Source of the DNA: Bacteriovoracaceae bacterium
Lineage (GTDB): Bacteria; Bdellovibrionota; Bacteriovoracia; Bacteriovoracales; Bacteriovoracaceae
Reading direction: 5' to 3'
Assembly (NCBI GenBank): GCA_947441615.1
Contig: CANEUH010000002.1
Location: 62,001 to 126,000, forward strand
Length of the DNA: 64,000 nt
This document shows, piece by piece, positions 1-8,610 of the stretch (the first letter of the stretch is position 1; the number at the start of each line of letters is the position of its first letter). A program made the position numbers and the translations under genes. The notes beneath the pieces were generated by a model. The model did no database searches. It was not told the DNA's origin and saw only the letters and a list, made by a program, of their open reading frames with translations.

Positions 1-70
1 CGAATTTAAAGATTATATTTTTAGGCAACCATGAATATGAGCACTTAAGCTCAACAGAGATGAGAAATAA

Positions 71-96
71 AAAAGGGAGACCTTAGTCTCCCTTTT
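71..96 (-). terminator. Intrinsic terminator of the Cys/Tyr-rich protein gene
   Basis: An 11-bp perfect inverted repeat (71-81 pairing with 86-96, 4-nt loop) lies just past the stop codon of the 107-703 gene. On the minus strand the hairpin runs into a U-rich tract, the usual form of a Rho-independent terminator. Confidence 0.85.
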
Positions 97-106
97 GAGT
101 CAAAAT

Positions 107-703
107 CTAGTAACAAACAGTATCGCAGGTATAACCTTCGCAATAAACTGGCCAGCCGGCCCAGTCATATCCACACTGGTAGTCGTAATAATAGCAATCA
201 TCATAACATGTACGAGTTCCACCACTATTGTTAGATGATCCACCATTCCCACCACCGCTAGCAAGTCCAACTGCAAGAGCAACAATGAGAAGCCCTACTG
301 CAAGATAAACAAGAACCTCACCATTCCAAGAAGCACCATGAGAATAAGCACGCTTCATTGAATCCATCATATACCTAGAGGCTTCTTCAGAGCTCATTTT
401 GTTAATAGTGATCATCGAAAAAGCTGTTTCAAGATCTTTAGCAACTTTCGCATTTTTAACCTGAGTTTTAGCGAACTCAATCATTTGAGCATTTGTAAGA
501 CCAGATTTTTGTAATTCACGAACGGTCGAAGTAAACTTTTTTAACTGACCTTCATAAAAATTTCTATCTTCTTGATCCCACTCTACAGTCAAAGAATAGT
601 TCATCTCATCAAAAGCAGCCTTTAAACCGTTTTGAGTAGATGCACTCGCTTGAACAGTAAAGATGGCGAACACCATTAAAAAAGTAAAAAATTTTCTAAA
701 CAC
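107..703 (-). CDS. Secreted/membrane protein with Cys- and Tyr-rich C-terminal tail, function unknown
   Basis: A 198-aa protein that starts with GTG behind a strong GGAGGT ribosome site about 6 nt upstream. Residues 1-22 form a typical signal peptide ending ASAS. The middle (about 25-120) is polar and helical. A hydrophobic segment around 128-148 looks like a membrane span. A Gly/Ser/Asn linker follows, then a tail of roughly 35 residues holding six cysteines among many Tyr, Asp and Gly. I do not recognise the family. The tail could be disulfide-bonded or metal-binding if it is outside the cytoplasm. The gene stands alone with its own terminator. Confidence 0.8.
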   Translation of the reverse strand: MFRKFFTFLMVFAIFTVQASASTQNGLKAAFDEMNYSLTVEWDQEDRNFYEGQLKKFTSTVRELQKSGLTNAQMIEFAKTQVKNAKVAKDLETAFSMITINKMSSEEASRYMMDSMKRAYSHGASWNGEVLVYLAVGLLIVALAVGLASGGGNGGSSNNSGGTRTCYDDCYYYDYQCGYDWAGWPVYCEGYTCDTVCY

Positions 704-819
704 TATAGACCTCCGGGTGGATAGTTTGGGTTTGTGCTAATTTGTAAATATCGAATTAAAAAAATATCGTAAAGATTAATTAATCTCAGTCCGTTAAATA
801 TCGGTGTCACATTGGCACT

Positions 820-2034
820 TTAGAGACCCTTAAGGTTAAGAGACTTTAAAATTTTAAGTTTATCCAAGAAAGGAACAGTGCAGACCTCGTCACAAGTCTG
901 AAGAATGCCCTCGATAAGTTGAACCCGGATATTTGAACTGGTCGTAAGTTTTTTCCGTAACTCAAACATGAATTGTTCACCTTTTTCTTCGCCTAAAATC
1001 TTCTTAATTTCCCAAAGCATCCCAAAAACAAAGTCTGTATTGGCGTATTCTCCCATCTCGAACTGAATCATATAGTCTTGTTTACGTTCAGCATTTTTAC
1101 CATTGTAGGTATTATATCTTTTAATATGCATCGCAAGTTTAGGAGAATTAGCAATTTGACCAGCAAAAACATCGGCCATCCCCTCAATGATCGCTGTAGA
1201 ATGACTTAGGACAAGGTGATCCGAAAGTGCCACGTGTGAGTATTCGTGATAAATGATCTCTGGAACAACGGCGGTATCAAGCCAATACCATTTTCTTGAA
1301 AACAATTTTGTAATGGGATCTAAAAACTGATAACCCACTTCCATGATGATACTTGAACCAACAGTCCTAATGAGGTTTTCTGTAGAAAGAGGACTTGGAG
1401 CTCCGTCTTGGGTTAAAGCGATAACCGCCCCAGCAAGAAATCTCTGAAGTGATTGCATATGGATTTGGTTTCTAAAACTACCCATAAGAACAGAGAATTC
1501 ACGATTCGCTAAATTGTTTGTTTTAAGATCTCTGATGTGAATCTTTTTAGACGGTCTAAACCAGATCTCATTTCCCCAGGGTTTAACCCCTCGAGAGCTC
1601 AGTCCCTCCCCGGCAGGAATAGTGAGGGCGTTATTATACTGAGGATCAAGTTTATCGTTAGCAAAGTGACCTAGTTCAGAGAATTGATTGGTAAGTTCAA
1701 TTCTTACAACTATTTTCTTCAAATTCTTAACATAATCGGATTTAACTTTGTGGATAAAATAATTTCGAGCGACGGTAAGATGATAGTACGCAGTCGCTGC
1801 TCTAAATGTTAACTCACTCTCGGCATCAAAACGAATCGCTTCATCTGATTTACCTTTAACGATTTTAAAATATTCTCCATCAAAACTATCATTAGAAATA
1901 AGATCAGTTAAAGTAACTTCTTGGATGACAGGTTTTTTGTTATCGTTTCTAACAAGTGCTTCAAAAGATCTCTCCGTTACTTGCGAAAAGACTTGAGTTG
2001 AAAAAATAAAAACGAATAAAATTAAATTTTTCAT
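820..2034 (-). CDS. Secreted putative zinc metallopeptidase (HEYSH motif)
   Basis: A 404-aa protein with an N-terminal signal peptide (MKNLILFVFIF then STQVFSQ). It carries HEYSH at 263-267 and EGMAD at 284-288. This is the HExxH plus downstream Glu layout of gluzincin peptidases, where the two His and the Glu hold zinc and the Glu in HExxH is catalytic. Outside these motifs I recognise no named family, so substrate is unknown. I chose the ATG at 2034 because it starts the signal peptide; an in-frame ATG at 2070 would lie inside the upstream gene. It begins 1 nt after the stop codon of the 2036-3310 gene, so the two are probably translationally coupled. A secreted protease would suit a predator, but that is inference. 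Confidence 0.75.
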   Translation of the reverse strand: MKNLILFVFIFSTQVFSQVTERSFEALVRNDNKKPVIQEVTLTDLISNDSFDGEYFKIVKGKSDEAIRFDAESELTFRAATAYYHLTVARNYFIHKVKSDYVKNLKKIVVRIELTNQFSELGHFANDKLDPQYNNALTIPAGEGLSSRGVKPWGNEIWFRPSKKIHIRDLKTNNLANREFSVLMGSFRNQIHMQSLQRFLAGAVIALTQDGAPSPLSTENLIRTVGSSIIMEVGYQFLDPITKLFSRKWYWLDTAVVPEIIYHEYSHVALSDHLVLSHSTAIIEGMADVFAGQIANSPKLAMHIKRYNTYNGKNAERKQDYMIQFEMGEYANTDFVFGMLWEIKKILGEEKGEQFMFELRKKLTTSSNIRVQLIEGILQTCDEVCTVPFLDKLKILKSLNLKGL

Positions 2035-2035
2035 A

Positions 2036-3310
2036 TTAAAAAAGCACCGTTGGGTCGTTAGTATTGTCATCTTTTGTTCCTGCAGTCATTTCAATGACAA
2101 CAAGGGCAAGTGCTGGAATAAATCCGTAGGGAGGTGGTATTGCAATGGTTGCGACTGAACTAAGAGTTCTGACCCAAATTTGCGCTTTTTGCCAAAAAGT
2201 CTTCTTCGGGTTCCAAATTTCTTCTAATCCAGAAACTTCCTCCAACTCTGAAGCAGGTATAATTCCCACTTCATAGGATGAAACCATGAGGTCCATATAG
2301 CTAGGAGTCCTGCCAGAAAAGTAAGTATTTAAAGATAACAATGCCATTTCTTTTCTTAGTAGTTTAATTGCCAAGCGAAATCTTTCCATCGGTTCGAGAG
2401 TTATCGTTTCAACGCCATTTTGTCTGTCATAGATCAGGATTTCTGCTTTAGGTGATTCTAATCTTTCTCGGAGTTTTTTAATCACATTGGCCATCATCAT
2501 GATCTGAAGATGCGAATATTCTTCCAACAACCGCTGACGTCTAGTAACTTTTAGTTTATCTGCCTTCAAGGTTACAAAATTTGATTTTTCTGTTGGATCT
2601 CTTAACGGGAATTGAGTTCTTATTGTACGGATTTTTCTAAAGTAGGAGTTTAAAGTTAATTGATTTTTTTCCAGATCATTCTTTCTTGCTTTTTCTAAAT
2701 TTAAATAATTCTCATAGTTAAGAACTTTCTTCTCGTAAGCCTCTACAAACAAAGCCTCGAGATGGTAACTTTTTATTTTAGGATCAAGCCTCATGATTTC
2801 TGAATAGATCATCGGGTAGGCTTCATCTAAGCAATTGTTCTCTAATTTTTTATCAAAACCCTCCAAGATCTTTAGCGCACCATCAACAACTCTTGCTTTG
2901 GGCAAAAAAAGATCTTCACGTTTTTTTGGTAGATAGAGTTTGGTATTTGAAACATTATGGGAGGATAATAGAATCTTCGTTACAACATCATCTATTTCAT
3001 TAGTTTGCCTTAAGTGAAAAATGGCCCCCTCAAATTGATTAAACTTAGGGTTGATTCGTTGTAATTTTTCAGCAAACTCTTCATAAACTCTGAAAGAACA
3101 TAATTTACTAGGAACAAGTTCTTTCTCCGTATCATTGAATGCGTCTAAGATCTGAGAAGATTCAATTTGATTTAATGCTTTTGAAACAGCCTTATTTTCT
3201 CCATGACCCGAATAAAGAGAGCTTCCTTCTCGATCGTTGGATAAATCAACTGGTCCTGCTGCTAAAGCGGAATAAGCGAATAGGAATAATGAAGCGAAGG
3301 CCAAACGCAT
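2036..3310 (-). CDS. Exported protein of unknown function, paired with putative metallopeptidase
   Basis: A 424-aa protein with a signal peptide (about residues 1-17, ending ALA). It is followed by a long charged, helix-rich body with many Lys, Glu and Leu. A hydrophobic, proline-containing stretch near 395-412 could be a membrane hairpin or a buried segment. No family is recognised. Its stop codon sits 1 nt before the start of the HEYSH protein downstream, so they form a two-gene operon and may act together. Nothing in the sequence tells whether it is a partner, inhibitor or chaperone of the peptidase. Confidence 0.7.
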   Translation of the reverse strand: MRLAFASLFLFAYSALAAGPVDLSNDREGSSLYSGHGENKAVSKALNQIESSQILDAFNDTEKELVPSKLCSFRVYEEFAEKLQRINPKFNQFEGAIFHLRQTNEIDDVVTKILLSSHNVSNTKLYLPKKREDLFLPKARVVDGALKILEGFDKKLENNCLDEAYPMIYSEIMRLDPKIKSYHLEALFVEAYEKKVLNYENYLNLEKARKNDLEKNQLTLNSYFRKIRTIRTQFPLRDPTEKSNFVTLKADKLKVTRRQRLLEEYSHLQIMMMANVIKKLRERLESPKAEILIYDRQNGVETITLEPMERFRLAIKLLRKEMALLSLNTYFSGRTPSYMDLMVSSYEVGIIPASELEEVSGLEEIWNPKKTFWQKAQIWVRTLSSVATIAIPPPYGFIPALALVVIEMTAGTKDDNTNDPTVLF

Positions 3311-3389
3311 GCTAGGTCCTTATTGAGTTATGCCGAATCTAGCACTTAGCTAAATCCAAACCTAGACAGCAGGTAAAAAAGAAAGTGTT

Positions 3390-4745
3390 ATGTTTATGAT
3401 GTTTTTTCAAGTGATTAGAGAGATAATGGAAAAACAGGAGTTTAGCTTGAGTAAGATACCTACATCCCTCTTCAGCAGGGGGGCAAAACTGATGGGACTC
3501 GCTTCAAAAGTGGCCTTAGAAGAGGTTTCTTCAAAACTAAAGACCTGGGAATCTGAGAAAGAAAAGCTCATCTCTAAAATTCAACTCACCCAGGACATCG
3601 TAAAAACCCTTTCAGAATTAAAGGGTGCAAGTATGAAACTTGGGCAACTTTTAAGTTTAGACCTAGGTGATTACCTTCCACCAGAAATGGTGAAAATTTT
3701 AGGAGAACTCCACCAGAAATCAACCTTCCTGTCATATGGAGTGATTGAAGATATCTTAAAAAAAGAACTCTCAACGAATTTTCAAAAATTCAGTGAGATT
3801 TCACAACGACCCATAGCCGCTGCTAGCATAGGGCAAGTGCATAAAGCAAAAATTGACAATAAAGATGTCGTTATAAAAATTCAATACCCTGGCATTGCCG
3901 ATTCCATCCCTTCAGATATTAAAATTCTAGAACTGATCCTTAAGCAACTTATAGTTATCTCGGGAAAATCTAGAATTGATATTTCTCCACTTCTCAAAGA
4001 GATTAAAGAAGTCCTTTTAAAAGAAGTTGATTATAAAAATGAATTACAAATGCACAAAAAATATAGAGATGCATTTTCTGGCAAAGAATTTGTTATTCCC
4101 GAGCCCTTTGAAGAATATTCGACTTCTAAAATCCTCGTGCAAGAATTTATTTCCGGCATCAGTATTACTGACTGGATCAAAGAAGATCCCTCAGCCGATA
4201 AAAGACACAAGGTCGCTGACCTTTTAATGAAGCTCTATCTTGATGAAATTTTTCTTTATCGACTCGTTCAAACTGACCCTAATCCTGGAAATTTCCTCAT
4301 GACTCCAGAAGACAATATTGTATTAATTGATTTTGGTGCAGTAAAAGAGTACGAACCGACTTTTGTAGAAGGCTATCGAAAAATCCTTATCGCTTCATAT
4401 AACAAAGATGCTGACCTCATTTTAACTGAAAGCTATAAAGTTCAATTCATTGATGAAAGAGAATCAGATGAAGTTAAAAATATTTATCTCGAGATGATGG
4501 ATTATCTTTCAAGCCCCTTTCGGGAAGACTCCTTTTTTGATTTTAGTGACAAGGAATTTTTTAACCGGTCTAGAGATTTATCGATTCAGATGAGTATGAA
4601 GTGCCGCTATTCCCCTCCTCCAAAGGACCTGATTTTTCTTCATCGAAAGCTTGCGGGAATTTTTATCTTTCTCAAAAAATTAGACGTTAAAATTAAACTT
4701 AAGGATTACTGGCACTATGTTGAGGGTGCTTCAGTTCATAAATAA
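3390..4745 (+). CDS. ABC1/ADCK/UbiB-family atypical protein kinase-like protein
   Basis: A 451-aa protein with the marks of the ABC1 (UbiB/COQ8) family: the KxGQ motif (KLGQ, 83-86), the Ala-rich loop AAASIGQV (143-150), the ATP-site Lys in VVIKIQYPG (Lys163), TDPNPGN (295-301) in place of the usual HADPHPGN catalytic loop, and DFG at 314-316. Family members are ATPases or kinases that support ubiquinone synthesis or lipid handling at membranes. No C-terminal membrane span is visible, unlike E. coli UbiB, so a quinone role is not assured. Start is uncertain: ATG at 3390 has a GAAAG sequence upstream, and ATG at 3426 is an alternative. It stands alone and converges on the next gene. Confidence 0.85.
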   Translation: MFMMFFQVIREIMEKQEFSLSKIPTSLFSRGAKLMGLASKVALEEVSSKLKTWESEKEKLISKIQLTQDIVKTLSELKGASMKLGQLLSLDLGDYLPPEMVKILGELHQKSTFLSYGVIEDILKKELSTNFQKFSEISQRPIAAASIGQVHKAKIDNKDVVIKIQYPGIADSIPSDIKILELILKQLIVISGKSRIDISPLLKEIKEVLLKEVDYKNELQMHKKYRDAFSGKEFVIPEPFEEYSTSKILVQEFISGISITDWIKEDPSADKRHKVADLLMKLYLDEIFLYRLVQTDPNPGNFLMTPEDNIVLIDFGAVKEYEPTFVEGYRKILIASYNKDADLILTESYKVQFIDERESDEVKNIYLEMMDYLSSPFREDSFFDFSDKEFFNRSRDLSIQMSMKCRYSPPPKDLIFLHRKLAGIFIFLKKLDVKIKLKDYWHYVEGASVHK

Positions 4746-4763
4746 CTATTGTTGGTTTGATCT

Positions 4764-5111
4764 TTAGTAGCGAAGGTCACATTGTGTTTGGCATTCTTTG
4801 TCATCCATGGCCCGCTTATGTTTTACCAAACTAATGCCATATCTATTGGCTTCCATGTCGGCCCTTTCAGCGTTTCCAGGGCCCAAGAGATCTTTAAATT
4901 CTTTTAGGTACCCAACAAGAAGAACTTCTTTTGAATGACACCTCAAGGTCAGCATGCAAGAGACCGCACAATGGAGATTTTTATCATAGGAAGAGTGGCT
5001 TTTCGCCACTGCAACAACTGGTTTTAAATACTTCAAACTACAGAAGAATTCGACTCCTGCCATTGATTGAGTGCTAATAGAGAAGATTAAAGCTGCAATA
5101 ATTTTTTTCAT
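4764..5111 (-). CDS. Small secreted cysteine-containing protein, function unknown
   Basis: A 115-aa protein with a signal peptide (MKKIIAALIFSISTQSMA). The mature part holds six cysteines, including a C-x3-C-x5-C group near the middle and a C-x3-C pair close to the C-terminus. An acidic ADMEANRYG stretch lies between the two groups. The layout suggests a small disulfide-stabilised periplasmic or exported protein. I cannot place it in a family. It is monocistronic and faces a second small exported protein (5209-5496) across a 97-nt divergent promoter region. Confidence 0.7.
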   Translation of the reverse strand: MKKIIAALIFSISTQSMAGVEFFCSLKYLKPVVAVAKSHSSYDKNLHCAVSCMLTLRCHSKEVLLVGYLKEFKDLLGPGNAERADMEANRYGISLVKHKRAMDDKECQTQCDLRY

Positions 5112-5208
5112 GTCTAAACCCTAACATAACTTGTGTCTTTCCAAGGTAGACTCTGTAAATTATTCAATGGCCGTCATGTAGACGCAAATTAAGACTAACA
5201 TTGGGGGC

Positions 5209-5496
5209 ATGAAATACATCTTGATCGCTTTATTTCTCATTTCAATAAATGCCCAGGCCGAAGAGTGCGCTCTCACAGTGACAACTCAAAAAAATGAAAA
5301 GGTAGAGACAGCTTTTCAAACAAAAAACATTACAGAGTGTAGAGAGCTCGCATTGAAAACCAAGGAAAATCATTTTTTCGGTCTTCTTGAAAAAGACTCA
5401 GAGATCAATGAACTAAAATACCTATTTAAAGATGAGAATGGCCCAATAAAAGAAGTCTTCTCTTTTGGGCCTTCTGATAACGAAGAATCAATTTAG
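5209..5496 (+). CDS. Small exported protein, function unknown
   Basis: A 95-aa protein with a clear signal peptide (MKYILIALFLISINAQA) and two cysteines in the mature part, about 22 residues apart, which could form one disulfide. The rest is short and charged, with no recognised domain. It begins with ATG behind a GGGGG-containing leader. Its last codons overlap the 3' end of the convergent S1P-lyase-like gene by 4 nt. Confidence 0.65.
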   Translation: MKYILIALFLISINAQAEECALTVTTQKNEKVETAFQTKNITECRELALKTKENHFFGLLEKDSEINELKYLFKDENGPIKEVFSFGPSDNEESI

Positions 5497-6968
5497 CGCT
5501 TTATTGTATCTTTAACCTTTTCTACGACACCATCAACATGACGTTTCACTTCGAGAAGATTGGTCCCCACTTTTTCAACGAAATCTCCCCAGCTCTCAAC
5601 GTTTTCTGATTTATCACCATCAGGAATTTTTGCATCTGGCCCATACATCTTCTCCATGATCGCAAGCACTGAGCTTTTAATCATTCCTCTAAATGGAATT
5701 TTTGCCATCATGCCATACATGGCCGCCTGGCCAGATGTATTGAGTTCAGGATGATCTTTAACCGTTTGAACAGCAAGGTTGAGATCAGAAACAAAATTCT
5801 TAATATACTCTGAATGAAGTGGTGAAAGGGTCATGTGGATGGATTCTGGAGTTTGTTGACGATCCATGTACCAGCCTTTCTTTTGTAGTTGATCGGCCAC
5901 TGCATAAATACCAATCGATTTGTCCTTACTTCCAAAGGCCAGAAGAGTTGAATCAGGAAGAGCAAGGAGCTCTAACTCAGGTATCTTTTCCACTTCTTTT
6001 ATGAGGTAGTCACGTGTCTCAATAAGTTTCTTCGTGAGCTCAAGGTACCCCTCTTCACCTAATTTTTTCATGGTGGCCCAAGCTGCAGCAATGGGGCCTC
6101 CAGGTCTTGTTCCTGGAAAAGAAGGAGAGGCATAAATTCCTCCGCCTTTCCATTCTGTGAAGACAAAAAATTGGTACTTCATAATATTCATCGAACGATA
6201 AAGTAAAATCGAAGCACCCTTAGCTGAGTAACCATACTTATGAATATCTGCAGAGAGTGAAGTCACTCCAGGAATTCTAAAATCAAAAACGGGAACCGCA
6301 TGACCAAGCTTTTCCATAAAAGGAAGAACAAATCCACCGATACAAGCGTCGACGTGGAGTGGAATCCCATGTGAAGCCGCAAGTTCTCCTAATTGTGAAA
6401 TGGGATCAACCACTCCTTGAGGGTATTGAGGTGCAGAACCAACAATTAAAATGGTATTGCGATTTATCAGCTTTTTTACTGCCTTGAGATCAACTCTATA
6501 GTCCGATCCCACTGGGGCATGCCGAACCTTCACATCAAAATAATGTGCTCCTTTATCAACCGCAGAATGAATACTCTCAGGAACAATGATTTCAGGACGA
6601 AGAATCCATGGTTTGGTTTTACGGGCCTTGTCACGGTAAGTTTTAATCATCATGAGAAGTGATTCGGTCCCACCACTTGTCACGACTCCAACGGTATTTC
6701 TATCCCCATGAAAGAGATCAGCACACATTCTGACTGTTTCATGTTCAAATTTTCGAAGTGATTGAAACGCCATAGGATTTAGACCATTCTCAGAAAAAAA
6801 CATATTATGGGCTTTTTTCACAAAATCATGGTGCTCATCATTTACGGGATAAACTAAACTGAACGATTTTCCCTCAAGCCATTTCACATCATTGGCCTTG
6901 GCATCAGTTAGCTCTTTTAAGACTGAATCGGCCGAGAGGCCCGTTTTAGGAAAAGACACAGACTCCAT
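5493..6968 (-). CDS. Sphingosine-1-phosphate-lyase-like PLP-dependent enzyme
   Basis: A 491-aa fold-type I PLP enzyme of the group II decarboxylase superfamily, closest in motif layout to sphinganine-1-phosphate aldolase. It shows SGGTES (98-103) for cofactor phosphate contact, HVDAC (205-209) with the Asp that binds the pyridine nitrogen, and SADIHKYG with the PLP Lys at 244. GTRPGGP and GEEGYLE further on also match the lyase family. That enzyme cleaves phosphorylated sphingoid bases to a fatty aldehyde and phosphoethanolamine. No N-terminal membrane anchor is present, as in other bacterial forms. ATG at 6968 follows GAGGAG at 7-nt spacing; a TTG lies one codon earlier. It is the last gene of the tonB-exbB-exbD operon, 20 nt after exbD. 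Glutamate or tyrosine decarboxylase activity is a less likely alternative. Confidence 0.85.
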   Translation of the reverse strand: MESVSFPKTGLSADSVLKELTDAKANDVKWLEGKSFSLVYPVNDEHHDFVKKAHNMFFSENGLNPMAFQSLRKFEHETVRMCADLFHGDRNTVGVVTSGGTESLLMMIKTYRDKARKTKPWILRPEIIVPESIHSAVDKGAHYFDVKVRHAPVGSDYRVDLKAVKKLINRNTILIVGSAPQYPQGVVDPISQLGELAASHGIPLHVDACIGGFVLPFMEKLGHAVPVFDFRIPGVTSLSADIHKYGYSAKGASILLYRSMNIMKYQFFVFTEWKGGGIYASPSFPGTRPGGPIAAAWATMKKLGEEGYLELTKKLIETRDYLIKEVEKIPELELLALPDSTLLAFGSKDKSIGIYAVADQLQKKGWYMDRQQTPESIHMTLSPLHSEYIKNFVSDLNLAVQTVKDHPELNTSGQAAMYGMMAKIPFRGMIKSSVLAIMEKMYGPDAKIPDGDKSENVESWGDFVEKVGTNLLEVKRHVDGVVEKVKDTIKR

Positions 6969-6988
6969 CAATGGACTCCTCGTTATGA

Positions 6989-7384
6989 CTAATTTTCTTT
7001 ATCTGTAATAAGTGAAATGTTCTCTAATTTGTTCGCTTGAAGAAGATCTAAAACTTTAACTAGTCTGGTGTACTTAACGTCTCCGTCGACTCTTAAATTT
7101 ACTAAAGACTCTTTTTCAGTTTTCTCAAAAATTCCAGGTAGTTCTTCTATCGATGATTTCTTTCCATTAACCGCGACTTCATTATCCGTAAGCTCAATTG
7201 TCAGTTGGTCTATTTTTTTCTGACTACCGGCCCCTTCTTCAGTCTTTGGGAGTTTCAACAAAAGTGCTAGTTCATCTTTTTTAAAAGTTGAAGTCACTAG
7301 GAAGAATACGAGTAACAAAAACACCATATCAATCAGTGGTGTCAGATCCATCGATAAAGATTCTCTTCGTTGACGACGTCCCAT
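6989..7384 (-). CDS. exbD: ExbD/TolR-family biopolymer transport protein
   Basis: A 131-aa inner-membrane protein with a short basic N-terminus and one membrane helix (about 13-34). The helix carries the essential Asp of the proton path in PLIDMVFLLLVFF. The periplasmic remainder has the ExbD fold. With ExbB and TonB it harnesses the proton motive force to energise outer-membrane transport. It sits 3 nt after exbB and before the PLP enzyme. No TonB-dependent receptor is in the window, so the substrate is unknown. TolR is the main alternative, but the adjacent TonB-domain protein favours ExbD. Confidence 0.88.
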   Translation of the reverse strand: MGRRQRRESLSMDLTPLIDMVFLLLVFFLVTSTFKKDELALLLKLPKTEEGAGSQKKIDQLTIELTDNEVAVNGKKSSIEELPGIFEKTEKESLVNLRVDGDVKYTRLVKVLDLLQANKLENISLITDKEN

Positions 7385-7387
7385 TAC

Positions 7388-7912
7388 TTACTCTGCTTTT
7401 AACATCGGAGCGATGTGCTTTTCCATGTTAATTTCAAGCGAATCAAGCTCACCAGACAAATAGTTATGAGCAATATAATGCGGGATCGCAACAATCAAAC
7501 CTACGATGGTTGTGATTAGAGCGTAAGAAATTCCAGAGGCGAACTGACCAGGATCAGTTAAGCCTTTGGCAGAGATCACTTGGAAGGCCTCATAGATCCC
7601 GATAACTGTTCCAAGGAGACCCAAAAGTGGTGCCGTTGTAGCAACCACTTTAATACTCGTCATCCCTAACTCTAGCTCATGAACTCTTTGAGAAATACCA
7701 TCCTTAACTAAATCCATTTGTGAAAGTAATTTAGTGGTTTTGTAACGATCACAAAGCTCACTTGCTAATGCTTTAGATTCTGTATCAATTGTTTTTTTGA
7801 AACCACGGAGGACAAAAAGCCGCCAAGCGATAAGGGAGAGCCCCACTACATTCATTGCAACTAAAATCCATGTAATCGATCCACCTGCATTGATGAAATC
7901 AATCAAACGCAT
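7388..7912 (-). CDS. exbB: ExbB/TolQ/MotA-family proton channel protein
   Basis: A 174-aa protein with three membrane helices: one at the N-terminus (about 13-33) and two in the C-terminal half. The MotA/TolQ/ExbB signature is visible in the segment with TAPLLGLLGTVIGIYEAF and the following GLIVAIPHYIAHN. It forms the pentameric stator that surrounds ExbD and conducts protons. It lies between the TonB-domain gene (22-nt gap) and exbD (3-nt gap), which makes a conventional TonB energising unit. Confidence 0.88.
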   Translation of the reverse strand: MRLIDFINAGGSITWILVAMNVVGLSLIAWRLFVLRGFKKTIDTESKALASELCDRYKTTKLLSQMDLVKDGISQRVHELELGMTSIKVVATTAPLLGLLGTVIGIYEAFQVISAKGLTDPGQFASGISYALITTIVGLIVAIPHYIAHNYLSGELDSLEINMEKHIAPMLKAE

Positions 7913-7934
7913 AAAATTCCTTTTTTATAAAATA

Positions 7935-8519
7935 CTAAATGGTAACAAACGTAACGGGAACTTTGACATTCATTCTTGCCTCACCTAATTCTTTCGGCAG
8001 GGGCTTAAACCGCTCGACTTTCATCACAGCATCTAGGGCCGAAGAATTAAGTCGATCAAAACGAGATGGCATGTCAATTCTGACATCAATGATATTCCCA
8101 TCTTCAAGCAACGTAAAGGCAACAACTACTGTTCCGGTCTGACCGAGACGTTTACTGATAACTGGGTAATACTTATTTCTATCAATCATGGCGCGCAGTT
8201 CTGATTTGTAGATTTCTAATGCGTTTGCCTTACTTTGGCCTTGAGAAGAGTCCGCATGATCCTGATTTTGGCTCAGATTAGGTGAAGGGTTCTCTTTGGC
8301 CACCGATGTAGTAGCACTATTATGAAGCATTTTGCGAGGCTTCAAAGGAATGGATTTTAGCTTGGGTCGCATTTCTTTTTCGAAGGTAGAAGAAAGATTT
8401 AGCTTAAGGCCAGCAAGCCTCTCTTTCATTTCTGGACGCGACAATTGAATGGTCATAGTCAGTGCGACAAAATGGCCCAAAAGGATAGTTGAAAAATAAG
8501 AAAGATAGCTCCTGGTCAT
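7935..8519 (-). CDS. TonB-family energy transducer (C-terminal TonB domain)
   Basis: A 194-aa protein with an N-terminal membrane helix (about 5-25) that includes a His (LLGHFVAL), as in TonB anchors. A basic and polar linker follows, shorter and less Pro-rich than in E. coli. The C-terminal TonB fold (about 105-194) has YYPVISKRLGQTGTVVVAF and ends VPVTFVTI, as is typical. It would contact outer-membrane receptors or other partners. It is the first gene of the operon with exbB, exbD and the S1P-lyase-like gene. Confidence 0.85.
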   Translation of the reverse strand: MTRSYLSYFSTILLGHFVALTMTIQLSRPEMKERLAGLKLNLSSTFEKEMRPKLKSIPLKPRKMLHNSATTSVAKENPSPNLSQNQDHADSSQGQSKANALEIYKSELRAMIDRNKYYPVISKRLGQTGTVVVAFTLLEDGNIIDVRIDMPSRFDRLNSSALDAVMKVERFKPLPKELGEARMNVKVPVTFVTI

Positions 8520-8610
8520 AGGGAGTTTTATATATCAAACTCTGGACGAAGTCCATGCCCCGTGACAAATTTATAGGGGTTTAAACTCTCGAAATGCTTA
8601 AAGGAATTAC

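Noticed and set aside
3-86. An open frame from the left edge, 28 codons, that could be the 3' end of a plus-strand gene and contains GNHE
   Set aside because: The stop lies inside the terminator hairpin and the sequence is too short to support any family. A Gly-Asn-His-Glu motif this close to a C-terminus does not fit a metallophosphatase.
8526-8550. A short inverted repeat (TGGAC/GTCCA) in the tonB/mscS divergent gap as an operator
   Set aside because: Five base pairs with a 3-nt loop is too weak, and there is no second copy or linked regulator.
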